A stretch of 64,000 bases of DNA from positions 1-64,000 of the forward strand of contig NZ_KE384158.1 in assembly GCF_000424285.1 (NCBI RefSeq), given 5' to 3'. Source of the stretch: Butyrivibrio sp. MB2005 (GTDB taxonomy: Bacteria > Bacillota > Clostridia > Lachnospirales > Lachnospiraceae). The position numbers were made by a program, and so were the translations under genes. Below the pieces are notes generated by a model, which made no database searches, had not been told where the DNA came from, and saw only the letters and a list, made by a program, of their open reading frames with translations. Positions 6,746 to 17,103 of the stretch are shown piece by piece (within the stretch, counting starts at the first letter, position 1; each line of letters begins with the position of its first letter).

Positions 6746-7981
6746 TCAAATGGAATGAATAAAAAGTCCGCTGAGAAGCTTGGGTTCAAACCAGGTGGAT
6801 TTTGGCGGCATAAGTCTTCCCGCATCTGCTACGGCAAAAAGCTCATGGATATCTGTGGGATACATAGCAAATGCAAGTACGCAGTCATTCTGACATCGCT
6901 TTTCAAGCTCTGATAATCCGCGGATACCTCCTACAAAATCAATTCTGGGATCGTTCTTTGGATCACTTATGTTAAGGAGCGGTGTAAGTACATTGTTCTG
7001 CAAAATACTTACGTCAAGACCATCTACTGCATCACTGCTCTTTATATCTTCATGGGCATTTAGTCTGTACCATTTGCCACCAAGAAGCATCCCCATCTCG
7101 CACTTCTTGGAAGGCTTAACAGCTGAATTTTCCGGAGTTACATTGAATTTTTCCTTAATCTTTGCAAGGAATTCGTCCTCGGTCATTCCGTTTAAATCCT
7201 TAATCACACGGTTATAATCCATGATCATAAGCTCGCTGTCAGGAAAAAGAACTGACAAGAAGAAATCATATTCCTTATTGCCGTTAGCTTCGGGATCAGC
7301 CTCTCTTCTCTTTTTTGCAACCTTAACAGCTGAAGCGCATCTGTGATGGCCGTCTGCGATATAAATAGCATCCATTCCCTTAAAAGCGTCAGCAATGGCA
7401 GATACTTCATCATCTCTATCAATAATAAACACGCGGCTCTTTATACCATCCTTGGTAACAAAGTCATATACAGGCTTATCCTCAGCCTTAACTCTGTTCA
7501 TAACTTTTCTAATGACATCGTTTTCTCTGTAGCAAAGGAAAATGGGACCTGTCTGAGCGTCACAGGAATCAACATGATGAATTCTGTCTGCTTCTTTTTT
7601 CGCAAGTGTATTCTCGTGCTTCTTGATTACGTTGTTTTCATAGTCATCCACGCTGCTGCAAGCAACAATTCCTGTCTGAACTCTTCCGTCCATTGTCTGC
7701 TCATAGAGATAATAGCAGGGCTTTTCCTCATGAACAAAGGTACCGTCCTGGATTTTCTCCCAAAGCATATCATGTGCTTTCTGATACACCTCTTCAGAAT
7801 ACATGTCATAGTCTTCAGTAAACTGAGTTTCAGGTCTGTCTATCGCAAGGAAAGACATAGGTTCTCTCATGACCTCTGCTCTTGCTTCCTCTCTGTTATA
7901 AACATCATAAGGAAGTGCAGCCACTCTGTCTGCTATATCTGTTCTTGGTCTGTATGCTGCAAATGCTCTGATATCTGCCAT
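6746..7981 (-). CDS. DUF1015 family protein linked to serine biosynthesis
   Basis: 411 aa starting MADIRAFAAYRP, the usual start of DUF1015 proteins, with the family signature ADGHHRCASA in the middle and the closing stretch RLMPPKSTWFEPKLLSGLF. Full family length. It lies eight bases behind serA, and serC-serA-DUF1015 is a recurring trio in Clostridia. It has been viewed as a HTH-free, possibly kinase-like or SerB-replacing partner; because no serB is present here, a role in the last step or in control of serine synthesis is a reasonable guess only. Confidence 0.88.
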   Translation of the reverse strand: MADIRAFAAYRPRTDIADRVAALPYDVYNREEARAEVMREPMSFLAIDRPETQFTEDYDMYSEEVYQKAHDMLWEKIQDGTFVHEEKPCYYLYEQTMDGRVQTGIVACSSVDDYENNVIKKHENTLAKKEADRIHHVDSCDAQTGPIFLCYRENDVIRKVMNRVKAEDKPVYDFVTKDGIKSRVFIIDRDDEVSAIADAFKGMDAIYIADGHHRCASAVKVAKKRREADPEANGNKEYDFFLSVLFPDSELMIMDYNRVIKDLNGMTEDEFLAKIKEKFNVTPENSAVKPSKKCEMGMLLGGKWYRLNAHEDIKSSDAVDGLDVSILQNNVLTPLLNISDPKNDPRIDFVGGIRGLSELEKRCQNDCVLAFAMYPTDIHELFAVADAGRLMPPKSTWFEPKLLSGLFIHSI

Positions 7982-7989
7982 CTGTTCAC

Positions 7990-9159
7990 CTATACATCTT
8001 TTCTTACAACACGAACTCTTATTACGCCGTCAATTTTCTCGCATTCTTTTACAAGATCATCGGAGATTGAAGATTCAACATCAATCATTGTGTACGCATA
8101 ATCGCCCTTGGACTTATTTACCATGTTTGCGATGTTATAGCCGGCATTACCCATAACATTTGTAAATTGACCGATCATACCGGCAACATTCTTATGAATG
8201 ATTGTAATTCTGGGAAGTGTACAGATTCCCATCTCGCAACGAGGCATATTAACTGCATTAACGATATTACCGTTTTCAAGGTAATCCTTCATCTGGATTA
8301 CAGCCTTAATCGCACAGTTGTCCTCTGACTCCTCTGTTGAAGCTCCAAGGTGAGGAATTACGATACATCCGTCATGACCTGCAGTTACAGTGTTCGGGAA
8401 ATCTGTAACATACTTTCTAATCTTACCGGAGTTGATACCTGAAAGAATATCTGTCTCATTGCAAAGGATATCTCTTGCAAGATTCAGAATGATAACACCC
8501 TTCTTCATCTTGGCAATAGCCTCAGCATTAACCATTCCCTTTGTGTTATCCAGGGCAGGAACATGAATTGTGATGATATCGCACTTTGAATAAATATCAT
8601 CTACATTAGTTACGTGCTTAACATCTGAGCTAAGGCTCCATGCTGCATCTACTGAAAGATAAGGATCATATCCATAAACTTCCATACCAAGATTTCTTGC
8701 TGCATTTGCTACTCTAACGCCGATTGCTCCAAGACCGATGATACCAAGCTTTTTACCTGCAATCTCAGTACCTGCAAACTTCTTCTTGGTCTTCTCAGTA
8801 AGCTTTGCAATCTCAGGATCGCCTGCATTTGCTCTAACCCATTCAACGCCTCCGATGATATCACGGGATGCGATAAGCATTGCTGCAATAACCATCTCCT
8901 TTACACCATTTGCGTTTGCACCTGGAGTATTGAAAACAACGATACCCTCATCTGCGCATCTGTCACAGGGAATGTTGTTAACACCTGCACCTGCTCTTGC
9001 GATAGCAAGGAGGTTTTCAGAAAAAATCATTTCATTCATGTTGGCACTTCTTACAAGAACGCCATCTGCATCGTCGATGTTATCTACAGCCTGGTACTGC
9101 TCTGTGAAATTATTAAGACCAATCTTTGCGATGGGATTTAAGCATTTATATTTGAACAT
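7990..9159 (-). CDS. serA: D-3-phosphoglycerate dehydrogenase
   Basis: 389 aa from the ATG at 9159 (AGAGGAG before it; an in-frame ATG eight codons earlier lacks a site). It oxidises 3-phosphoglycerate to 3-phosphohydroxypyruvate with NAD, the first step of serine synthesis. The NAD site is GIIGLGAIGVRVANAARN, followed by the Asp of GYDPYL; the catalytic His is in HLGASTEESEDN. A C-terminal ACT domain (RITIIHKNVAGMIGQFTNVM onward) suggests serine feedback. The length matches the short clostridial form without the intervening domain. It is the second gene of serC-serA-DUF1015. Confidence 0.96.
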   Translation of the reverse strand: MFKYKCLNPIAKIGLNNFTEQYQAVDNIDDADGVLVRSANMNEMIFSENLLAIARAGAGVNNIPCDRCADEGIVVFNTPGANANGVKEMVIAAMLIASRDIIGGVEWVRANAGDPEIAKLTEKTKKKFAGTEIAGKKLGIIGLGAIGVRVANAARNLGMEVYGYDPYLSVDAAWSLSSDVKHVTNVDDIYSKCDIITIHVPALDNTKGMVNAEAIAKMKKGVIILNLARDILCNETDILSGINSGKIRKYVTDFPNTVTAGHDGCIVIPHLGASTEESEDNCAIKAVIQMKDYLENGNIVNAVNMPRCEMGICTLPRITIIHKNVAGMIGQFTNVMGNAGYNIANMVNKSKGDYAYTMIDVESSISDDLVKECEKIDGVIRVRVVRKDV

Positions 9160-9230
9160 TTCGTCTCCTCTCATGTTAAACACTGTTCTATTCCGTTAAT
9201 GACCGGATTATTTTTTAATTCAATCCTTGT

Positions 9231-10313
9231 TTATGAATTTGCCTTCTCGAAGCTCTCCATGAAGTCTACAAGCTTCTGTACGCCTTCCTTAGGCATAGCG
9301 TTGTAGATACTTGCTCTCATACCGCCTACAGATCTGTGCCCCTTAAGGCTTACAAGTCCGTTTGCTGTAGCTTCTGCAATGAACTTCGCATTGAGATCTT
9401 CGCTGTCTGTGATGAAAGGAACATTCATAAGAGATCTGTCCTCAGCTCTTACAGTGCCCTTGAACATCTTGCTATTATCAAGGAAATCATAGAGGATAGC
9501 AGCCTTCTCTTCATTTCTCTTCTTCATCTCTGTGAGACCGCCCTGCTCCTTAAGCCATTTGAACACAAGACCGCACATGTAAATAGCCCAGCAGTTAGGT
9601 GTGTTGTAAAGAGATCCGTTATCAGCCTGAGTCTTCCACTTAAGCATTGTAGGAACGAAATCCGGAACATCATCTCTGATAAGATCTTCTCTGATGATGC
9701 TGATTACAAGACCTGCAGGTCCTACATTCTTCTGAACGCCACCGTAGATTACGCCGTAATCATTAACATTTACAGGCTCAGAAAGGAAACAGGAGGAAAC
9801 ATCTGATACAAGGATATGACCCTTGGTATTAGGAAGCTTCTTAAACTTTGTTCCATAGATTGTGTTGTTCTCGCAGATATAAACATAGTCTGCATCTTCT
9901 GGAATCGCCAGATCGGAACAATCCGGGATATAAGAAAATGTCTTATCAGCACTTGAAGCAACTTCGATAGCTTCGCCGTATTTCTTAGCCTCAGCCATAG
10001 CCTTCTTGGCCCACTGGCCAGTTACAATGTATGCTGCCTTCTTATTCTGCATAAGGTTCATGGGAACTGCAGCGAACTGCTGGCTGGCACCGCCCTGAAG
10101 GAATAATACCTTGTAATTATCAGGGATATTCATAAGGTCACGGATATCCTGCTCAGCTGTCTGTATAACCTGATCAAAGGTCTTGGATCTGTGGCTCATC
10201 TCGTTGATGGACATACCACAACCATTATAATCAAGCATCTCAGCAGCTGCCTGCTTCAAAACTTCCTCCGGCAATACTGCGGGGCCTGCACTAAAATTGT
10301 AAACTCTGGACAT
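9231..10313 (-). CDS. serC: Phosphoserine aminotransferase
   Basis: 360 aa from ATG 10313, with AGGAGGAG upstream. It begins MSRVYNFSAGPAVLPEEVL, the standard SerC start, has FLQGGASQQFAAVPMNL for phosphate binding, and the PLP lysine in GGVQKNVGPAGL. It transaminates 3-phosphohydroxypyruvate with glutamate. As the first gene of the serine operon it has its own promoter (10373-10401). SerB is not in the window. Confidence 0.97.
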   Translation of the reverse strand: MSRVYNFSAGPAVLPEEVLKQAAAEMLDYNGCGMSINEMSHRSKTFDQVIQTAEQDIRDLMNIPDNYKVLFLQGGASQQFAAVPMNLMQNKKAAYIVTGQWAKKAMAEAKKYGEAIEVASSADKTFSYIPDCSDLAIPEDADYVYICENNTIYGTKFKKLPNTKGHILVSDVSSCFLSEPVNVNDYGVIYGGVQKNVGPAGLVISIIREDLIRDDVPDFVPTMLKWKTQADNGSLYNTPNCWAIYMCGLVFKWLKEQGGLTEMKKRNEEKAAILYDFLDNSKMFKGTVRAEDRSLMNVPFITDSEDLNAKFIAEATANGLVSLKGHRSVGGMRASIYNAMPKEGVQKLVDFMESFEKANS

Positions 10314-10372
10314 TGTTCTCTCCTCCTGAAAAAATTTCAAAAAACAAAATTGATTTTTAAATTATTTATTCC

Positions 10373-10401
10373 ACTCTATTCTCATTTTTATTTTTTGTCA
10401 A
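10373..10401 (-). promoter_or_regulatory. Promoter of the serC-serA-DUF1015 operon
   Basis: TTGACA (10396-10401), 17-base spacer, TAGAGT (10373-10378) on the minus strand, about 60 bases upstream of the serC start. Confidence 0.7.
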
Positions 10402-10456
10402 CTATGTATTCGGTAATTAATGTTATTTTATTATTTTAAGGAATGAAAAATACAAA

Positions 10457-10483
10457 AAATAGTCCCCGAACGGGAACTATTTT
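10457..10483 (-). terminator. Terminator after the L,D-transpeptidase gene
   Basis: AAAATAGTTCCCG and CGGGGACTATTTT on the minus strand form an almost perfect stem running into a T-rich tail. It closes the leuB-ilvD-ilvB-ldt run. Confidence 0.75.
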
Positions 10484-10504
10484 GATAGATTATTGGTTAT
10501 TATT

Positions 10505-11998
10505 TTAATAAAACAATAGTACCGGAACGCCCACTTCTACACTGTTATAAAGGATTTCCATCTTTTCCAGCGGGGAATTTATACAGCCATGAGATCCTGA
10601 ATGTTTATATATCTCACCGCCAAATTCTTTTCTCCAGGTTGCGTCATGAATGCCTACTCCTTTATTTACTCCAAGCCAATAATTTACGTAAGACGCATAG
10701 TCTGCACCACGCAATATTGTGTGATATCGCTTATTGTAAACATGAAAAAGTCCTACCGGAGTGCTTCTTCCTGCTCCTGTATTTCCGGTTACAACATCAT
10801 ATTCCAAGGATAATTTTCCATCTTTGTAGTAGCTAAGATGCTGTTTGCCCATGTCAATGATTATATATTCATTACCAAGCTCTTTAGCATCGATCTCGAA
10901 GCTTTTCTTTGGTGCTTCAACAACAAGTTCTGAATTTTCACCGGAAGCAAAGGCTTCTAAGAAATCCTCAAATTCCTTATCCTTATCAAAGAACTGTCCG
11001 TCCTTACTGCCACTTACAAATATTGTGCCCTGACCTGTCTTTTGATATGCTGCAATATCATGCTCTGTATCAAATTCCATGATCTTTTTGGAGTAATAAT
11101 CATATAATTTGGAGCAGCTTATTATAAGATTTCCCTTAGAATCCACAACAAATTCATTCTCAACTCCGTAATCGTAAGGGAATTTACCAACCTTTCCATC
11201 ATAGATAAAGCGTCCAAGTGATGGATTATCCTCTGATAATTCTTCATCCTTTGCCTTATCCAAATCCTGCAAGGTCACAGCGTATTCAGCAAATTCCTTG
11301 CCTGAAAAGCTTATACTCTTATCAAGCATTGTGATGGACATGCTGCGTTTTTGAAGTTCATCCAGCTTTTCATAGAGCTCTTTTACCGCAAGATCATTTT
11401 CTGTAGGAGTCATTTTGACATAACACTCAGGATCGTTACTTAAATCCAGCTCATACTCTTTATTATGAACAGCCTCGTTTACTTTTCTGAAAAAGGCCTC
11501 GAAGACAGGCTTATTTCTCTCGTTGTTAACAAGATAATAGCCCTCATCTCCGTGTCTTAATTCGTATATTTCTTCACCGGTATCTTCAAAAATAGGCCAT
11601 CTCTCAAGAGACTTTCTGAGCTTATCCTCATCGATACTGATATTTCCTATGATATCCCTGTCTCTTGAAGTAAACAGATTTATTCCCCACGCAAGAGGAT
11701 TCTGATTATCAAGTATGTTTTGAAGCTCGTCCTTATAATCTGCTTCGTAGCCAATTGTCGCACCGTCAACAAAATATTTGGAGCCATCCTCGGCGGTCAG
11801 AAGAATTCCACTATAAAGCGACGAATTCTTCAACTCGCGATTTACCTGATCAATAGATTTCCCCGTACAGTAAACTCTGTTTATCCAGGTCCCGTATGAA
11901 AAGCTGCCTTCGTAATAGTAGCCCATCATAACATAGAGACCCGCAAATACTAATACTGACAAAAACAGTATTATGTATAAAATCCCCCTCTTTGTCAT
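10505..11998 (-). CDS. L,D-transpeptidase (YkuD) with N-terminal anchor
   Basis: 497 aa. A single membrane segment (ILYIILFLSVLVFAGLYVMM, residues 5-24) puts the rest outside the cell. Residues about 60-200 look like a putative peptidoglycan-binding domain 4 (YSGILLTAEDGSKYFVDG), as in VanW/L,D-transpeptidase proteins. The C-terminus is YkuD: ITGNTGAGRSTPVGLF-type turn (VTGNTGAGRSTPVG), GIHDATW, and the catalytic HSGSHGCIN with the Cys. It makes 3-3 cross-links or anchors proteins in peptidoglycan. It starts 22 bases behind ilvB, with AAAGGAAAGG before the ATG, so it may be co-transcribed with the amino-acid genes. Confidence 0.92.
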   Translation of the reverse strand: MTKRGILYIILFLSVLVFAGLYVMMGYYYEGSFSYGTWINRVYCTGKSIDQVNRELKNSSLYSGILLTAEDGSKYFVDGATIGYEADYKDELQNILDNQNPLAWGINLFTSRDRDIIGNISIDEDKLRKSLERWPIFEDTGEEIYELRHGDEGYYLVNNERNKPVFEAFFRKVNEAVHNKEYELDLSNDPECYVKMTPTENDLAVKELYEKLDELQKRSMSITMLDKSISFSGKEFAEYAVTLQDLDKAKDEELSEDNPSLGRFIYDGKVGKFPYDYGVENEFVVDSKGNLIISCSKLYDYYSKKIMEFDTEHDIAAYQKTGQGTIFVSGSKDGQFFDKDKEFEDFLEAFASGENSELVVEAPKKSFEIDAKELGNEYIIIDMGKQHLSYYKDGKLSLEYDVVTGNTGAGRSTPVGLFHVYNKRYHTILRGADYASYVNYWLGVNKGVGIHDATWRKEFGGEIYKHSGSHGCINSPLEKMEILYNSVEVGVPVLLFY

Positions 11999-12019
11999 AC
12001 CTTTCCTTTTAGAGTCAAA

Positions 12020-13705
12020 TTATGCTCTATCCTTTCCTGCAAGATCCTTTGCATCGAAGGCTTCACTGATTGAAGCACCCGGTGAAACCATAGGGAATAC
12101 CTTTTCATCGGGATCGATGGCAATATCAAGAAGAACAGGTCCCTTTGCTGCAAGAGCCTTCTTAAGTGCAGGCTCTACCTCTTCTTTCTTCTTTACTCTG
12201 ATAGCCATACAACCAAGACCTTCAGCAACTTTGCAGTAGTCTACCTTATCCGTAAGGATAGTATTTGAATAATGCTGGTTGTAATAGAGATTCTGCCACT
12301 GTCTTACCATGCCAAGCACCTGGTTGTTGATCACAACCTCGATGATATGGATATCATATCTGCTGGCAGTAGCAAGCTCGTTCATATTCATTCTAAAGCA
12401 GCCGTCACCTGCAATATTTATAACTGTCTTATCAGGCATACCAACCTTAGCTCCGATGGCAGCTCCAAGGCCGTAACCCATTGTACCAAGTCCGCCGGAA
12501 GTCAGGAAGGTTCTGGGATGCTTATACTTATAGAACTGAGCAGCCCACATCTGATGCTGACCAACGTCTGTAGAAATGATGGCATCGCCACCCGTAAGCT
12601 TATCAATAGTCTCTATAACATAAGGGCAGTTAAGAGTAGTCTTGTCATAAGCAAGAGGGAATTTCTTCTCATACTCCTTGATATGGCTGATCCACTCTGC
12701 ATGATTAAGCTGAGTAAGCTTATCATTAAGAATTGAAAGTACTTCCTTCAGATCACCGACGATTGAAAAATCCGCATGGATATTCTTATTGATCTCAGCA
12801 GCATCTATATCGATTTGAAGTACCTTTGCTTTTCTTGCAAAAGTCTTGGCATTACCAATTACTCTGTCAGAGAAACGTGCGCCTAAAGTAATAAGCAGAT
12901 CGCACTCACTTACACCAAAATTTGAGGTCTTTGTACCGTGCATTCCGATCATGCCGGTATAGAGGCTGTGATGGCCGTTAAATGCCCCCTTACCCATAAG
13001 GGTATCGCAAACCGGGGCCTGGATTCTCTCAGCAAAAGTAAGAAGCTCCTTATCTGCTCCAGAAATTACTGCGCCGCCGCCCACATAGATGAATGGTCTC
13101 TTGGCATGCTCAATCATCTTGATAGCAGTCTTGATGTCATCAGAATTAAACTTAAGCTCTTCTTCCTTCTCTACAGGCTTATAGGGCTTATAATCACATT
13201 TATTTGCAGTAACATCCTTGGTAATATCAACTATTACAGGGCCGGGTCTTCCGCTTCTTGCAATATCAAAGGCCTTTCTGATGGTGTCAGCAAGATTCTT
13301 TATGTCCTTAACGATATAACCATGCTTGGTAATAGGCATGGTTATGCCTGCTATATCCACCTCCTGGAAAGTATCCTTTCCAAGAAGTGGCAGATTAACA
13401 TTACATGTAATTGCAACCATAGGCACAGAATCCATATAAGCCGTAGCAATTCCGGTAACAAGGTTGGTTGAACCGGGGCCACTTGTAGCAAGACATACTC
13501 CTACCTTGCCTGTAGCTCTTGCATATCCATCGGCTGCATGTGCAGCACCCTGCTCATGAGATGTAAGAATGTGCTTTATAACATCCTGCTGTTTGTATAA
13601 TTCGTCATAAACATTAAGTATGGTTCCGCCCGGATATCCGAAAACAGTGTCAACGCCCTGCTCTTTAAGGCATTCCAAAACTATCTGTGCTCCTGTAAGC
13701 TGCAT
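12020..13705 (-). CDS. ilvB: Acetolactate synthase large subunit
   Basis: 561 aa, full length. It condenses pyruvate with pyruvate or 2-oxobutyrate in valine/leucine/isoleucine synthesis, using TPP, Mg and FAD. The N-terminus has GYPGGTILNVYDEL and the catalytic glutamate in SHEQGAAHAADGYARATG; the TPP motif is GDGCFRMNMNELATA ending in VINNQVLGMVRQWQ. The small regulatory subunit (ilvN/ilvH) is not adjacent. It lies 40 bases behind ilvD. Confidence 0.96.
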   Translation of the reverse strand: MQLTGAQIVLECLKEQGVDTVFGYPGGTILNVYDELYKQQDVIKHILTSHEQGAAHAADGYARATGKVGVCLATSGPGSTNLVTGIATAYMDSVPMVAITCNVNLPLLGKDTFQEVDIAGITMPITKHGYIVKDIKNLADTIRKAFDIARSGRPGPVIVDITKDVTANKCDYKPYKPVEKEEELKFNSDDIKTAIKMIEHAKRPFIYVGGGAVISGADKELLTFAERIQAPVCDTLMGKGAFNGHHSLYTGMIGMHGTKTSNFGVSECDLLITLGARFSDRVIGNAKTFARKAKVLQIDIDAAEINKNIHADFSIVGDLKEVLSILNDKLTQLNHAEWISHIKEYEKKFPLAYDKTTLNCPYVIETIDKLTGGDAIISTDVGQHQMWAAQFYKYKHPRTFLTSGGLGTMGYGLGAAIGAKVGMPDKTVINIAGDGCFRMNMNELATASRYDIHIIEVVINNQVLGMVRQWQNLYYNQHYSNTILTDKVDYCKVAEGLGCMAIRVKKKEEVEPALKKALAAKGPVLLDIAIDPDEKVFPMVSPGASISEAFDAKDLAGKDRA

Positions 13706-13745
13706 AAAACAGTACTCCTTTATCTAATTCTTGTAATTACTTATT

Positions 13746-15410
13746 TTATTTGATCTCGAGAATCGCTCCTCTGTTACCACTGGTAACCATCTTCTCATAT
13801 CTGGCGAGATATCCAGTGGTGATCTTAGGCTCTCTGGGCTGCCATTTAGCTCTTCTCTGCGCAAGCTCTTCATCTGATACCTTCATATCGAGCTTATTAT
13901 TATTGATATCGATAGAGATAATATCGCCCTCTTCAACAAGTGCAATAGGTCCGCCAACTGCAGCCTCGGGAGATACGTGTCCGATAGATGCTCCTCTGCT
14001 TGCACCTGAGAAACGACCATCTGTAATAAGAGCTACAGATGCTCCAAGTCCCATACCTGCAATAGCTGATGTAGGATTAAGCATTTCTCTCATTCCGGGA
14101 CCACCCTTAGGTCCTTCATATCTGATAACAACAACATCACCTGCTACGATTTTACCGCCAAGGATAGCTGCAATAGCATCTTCCTCGCAGTCAAATACTC
14201 TTGCAGGGCCTTCATGCACCATCATCTCAGGTACTACTGCAGATCTCTTAACGATACCTGTATCGGGAGCAATGTTACCCTTAAGTACAGCGATGCCGCC
14301 ATTAGGCATATAAGGATTTTCAATAGGTCTGATTACCTCAGGATCCATGTTTCTAACGCCTGAAATGTTCTCTCCAACGGTCTTACCTGTGCAAGTAATA
14401 AGGTCTGTGTGAAGAAGGTTCTTCTTATTAAGCTCTGCCATAACAGCATAGATACCTCCAGCCTCATTTAAGTCCTCCATGTAGGTAGGGCCGGCAGGAG
14501 CAAGGTGACAAAGGTTAGGAGTTCTGTCAGAGATCTCATTTGCCATCTCCATATTGATTTCAACTCCTGCCTCGTGTGCGATCGCAGGAATGTGAAGCAT
14601 TGTATTTGTGGAACATCCAAGAGCCATATCCATTGCAAGGGCATTCTCGAAGGCTTCCTTGGTCATGATATCTCTGGGCTTTATGTCGCTCTTAATAAGC
14701 TCCATGATCTGGTAACCGGCCTGCTTTGCAAGTCTGATTCTTGCTGAATAAACTGCAGGAATTGTACCGTTACCTCTAAGGCCCATTCCGATAGCCTCTG
14801 TAAGGCAGTTCATGGAGTTAGCTGTGTACATACCTGAGCAGGAACCGCAGGTAGGACAAACCTTCTCCTCGAACTCATTAAGCTCATCCTCAGTCATCTT
14901 GCCTGCTGAATAGGTTCCAACAGCCTCGAACATTGAACTCAGTGAACGCTTTTTGCCGTTTACTCTTCCTGCCATCATAGGACCGCCTGAACAAAATATG
15001 GTAGGAATATTGATTCTTGCAGCAGCCATAAGCATTCCGGGAACGCTCTTATCACAGTTAGGAATCATAACCATTCCATCAAAAGCGTGAGCCATTGCAA
15101 GACATTCTGTACTGTCAGCCACAAGGTCTCTTGTTACAAGAGAATACTTCATTCCCACATGTCCCATGGCAATACCGTCACATACAGCAATTGCAGGAAC
15201 GATTACAGGCATACCGCCGGCTTCTGCTACGCCAAGCTTTACAGCCTGAGCAATTCGATCAAGTTCCATATGACCGGGAACAATATCACTCTGTGAGCTT
15301 ATAATACCGATAAGGGGCTTTTTCCTCTCCTCTGCTGTAAAACCAAGTGCGTTAAACAGACTCCTGTGAGGTGCCTGCTGTAAGCCTTCCATAACGCGAT
15401 CACTATTCAT
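13746..15410 (-). CDS. ilvD: Dihydroxy-acid dehydratase
   Basis: 554 aa, full length. It dehydrates 2,3-dihydroxy-3-methylbutanoate/pentanoate to the keto acid, the third common step of branched-chain amino-acid synthesis. The Fe-S ligands are visible in [15 protein letters not shown] and [36 protein letters not shown] is the conserved C-terminal motif. Placed between the GT-C gene and ilvB in the leu/ilv run. Confidence 0.97.
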   Translation of the reverse strand: MNSDRVMEGLQQAPHRSLFNALGFTAEERKKPLIGIISSQSDIVPGHMELDRIAQAVKLGVAEAGGMPVIVPAIAVCDGIAMGHVGMKYSLVTRDLVADSTECLAMAHAFDGMVMIPNCDKSVPGMLMAAARINIPTIFCSGGPMMAGRVNGKKRSLSSMFEAVGTYSAGKMTEDELNEFEEKVCPTCGSCSGMYTANSMNCLTEAIGMGLRGNGTIPAVYSARIRLAKQAGYQIMELIKSDIKPRDIMTKEAFENALAMDMALGCSTNTMLHIPAIAHEAGVEINMEMANEISDRTPNLCHLAPAGPTYMEDLNEAGGIYAVMAELNKKNLLHTDLITCTGKTVGENISGVRNMDPEVIRPIENPYMPNGGIAVLKGNIAPDTGIVKRSAVVPEMMVHEGPARVFDCEEDAIAAILGGKIVAGDVVVIRYEGPKGGPGMREMLNPTSAIAGMGLGASVALITDGRFSGASRGASIGHVSPEAAVGGPIALVEEGDIISIDINNNKLDMKVSDEELAQRRAKWQPREPKITTGYLARYEKMVTSGNRGAILEIK

Positions 15411-15459
15411 ATTATTTCACCTACCCTTTCTGTAAATTAGTACTTTAGCAAATCAAATC

Positions 15460-17103
15460 TCATCTTTTATATAAGACAAAATCTTCATTTTCATAAAAAA
15501 TATAAAACTCTGAATTTATGTAATCCCAAGGAAGTGTCTCATAGGTCTGATAGAATTTCCAATTATCAGGACCATCATAACCTTCCTTCATCATGTTGCG
15601 GTCAACAAGGACATAATCACAGTCCAAGGGATCTGTGTTGGTGCATTCTATATCCCATCCGAATTTCAGAAGATATTCCTGATCACAATCGAGAACACAT
15701 AATTTCTTATTCTCGCTGGGATTCATTACATAAAGTGCGTTGTAACAACTGGTCTCCCTGTCGCCAAGCTGAGCAAAGTATGCTGTATTAAGAAACATCA
15801 TTACCGAAAATACCGCCATCAGTATAACCGGTATTATCGGAAGTATTTCATAAATCACGAGTGATTTAAGTTTATCTTTAAAGATTTCATTTATCCTAAG
15901 ATACAGATGCTCGACCACTACCGCAGAACATGCAGCAGTTATAAAACCAAGATAACTGAACACTCTGTAATAAGGTAACTTAGCCTGCAATATCAGCAAT
16001 ATCAAAAATCCGTTTGCATTCATTATTATAAGCAGACTGAAGATTGTACGACTGTTTTCAAAATGCCTTATACACTCTACCCCAAGAATTATAAGTCCAA
16101 AAAAAACAATTAAAGCTGTAACTCCAGGGTTAACAGGATACATATAGCTGGCCAGAGTCTGCAACCAGAAATTCAGCTGTCCAATATATCCATTCCTTGG
16201 AACACTCTGAATATATGGCTGAGAAAGCATATACTCGATACCTCTAATGGCTGCCTTAAATGGATGTCCAAGTATAAGCTTCACATGGCTCATTCCATAA
16301 TAAATACTCGCTTCGTCCTTCACCAATAAATTGGAACCTATAGCAAGCCATATAACGGCATATAGTACAAAAACAATAGCTGCTGCTATAAGTCCTGCTG
16401 TAATAAAGCTTCTCAGCTTTTTATAATATCTGTTATTCCACTTTTTACCCTTGGCATCGTTGGAACGGATTCCGTTTATTATAAGAAAAAGCCCTGTGGC
16501 AAAACAGGTGGGTATCACCCAATAAATGCTGCTTGGAATTGTATATAATCCAAGAATCAGTGTTATCGCAAATTTTACAAAATCCATTTTCACGATGTTT
16601 TCTGATTTGCAGATAACGATTATCTCTCTTATGCAAAACAAAAAGCATGTAGTTGCAAGAGTGTATCCTCTTCCCTGTACAGAAAGATCATTTACAAGGA
16701 GGCATGTGAAGTATAAAAGCATCGCTCCGTAGGATATCCAGTTACTTACAAAGCGTCTGCATATTCTATATACAATGAAAGGATTAAGTACCGCACATAC
16801 AAAAGATATCCCTCTAAGGCCTACATAAGGATTCCCAAATAGATCGAGTATAGAAGATAAAACTGAATACCCTACATGATTATTGGGAAGTGGCCAGTGA
16901 ATAGCAGCATATATCGGACCTCTGCTTATGAAATAATTGTAAGTATAAAGCTCGTCGTACCAGGGAGTAATATAAGCAACACGCCAAATATAATAAAACG
17001 CCATAAGTATCAGCGTAAGAACCACCGCCATATCGACAGGTTCTGTGGGCAGATAATTATATAAGCCTATATACGATTCATTATCATTTGATTCTCTCGC
17101 CAA
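15460..17103 (-). CDS. GT-C type membrane glycosyltransferase (PMT/ArnT-like)
   Basis: 547 aa with about 11 to 13 hydrophobic segments. Just after the first one comes [11 protein letters not shown], the Asp-Glu of the first extracytoplasmic loop in lipid-phosphate-sugar dependent GT-C enzymes, then [12 protein letters not shown]. The C-terminal soluble part (about 470-547) is short. It probably transfers a sugar from a polyprenyl-phosphate donor to an envelope acceptor; neither is known. The start is a TTG at 17103 inside the end of leuB (20-base overlap) preceded by GGGAG, so translation is coupled to an amino-acid enzyme, an odd pairing. Confidence 0.75.
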   Translation of the reverse strand: MARESNDNESYIGLYNYLPTEPVDMAVVLTLILMAFYYIWRVAYITPWYDELYTYNYFISRGPIYAAIHWPLPNNHVGYSVLSSILDLFGNPYVGLRGISFVCAVLNPFIVYRICRRFVSNWISYGAMLLYFTCLLVNDLSVQGRGYTLATTCFLFCIREIIVICKSENIVKMDFVKFAITLILGLYTIPSSIYWVIPTCFATGLFLIINGIRSNDAKGKKWNNRYYKKLRSFITAGLIAAAIVFVLYAVIWLAIGSNLLVKDEASIYYGMSHVKLILGHPFKAAIRGIEYMLSQPYIQSVPRNGYIGQLNFWLQTLASYMYPVNPGVTALIVFFGLIILGVECIRHFENSRTIFSLLIIMNANGFLILLILQAKLPYYRVFSYLGFITAACSAVVVEHLYLRINEIFKDKLKSLVIYEILPIIPVILMAVFSVMMFLNTAYFAQLGDRETSCYNALYVMNPSENKKLCVLDCDQEYLLKFGWDIECTNTDPLDCDYVLVDRNMMKEGYDGPDNWKFYQTYETLPWDYINSEFYIFYENEDFVLYKR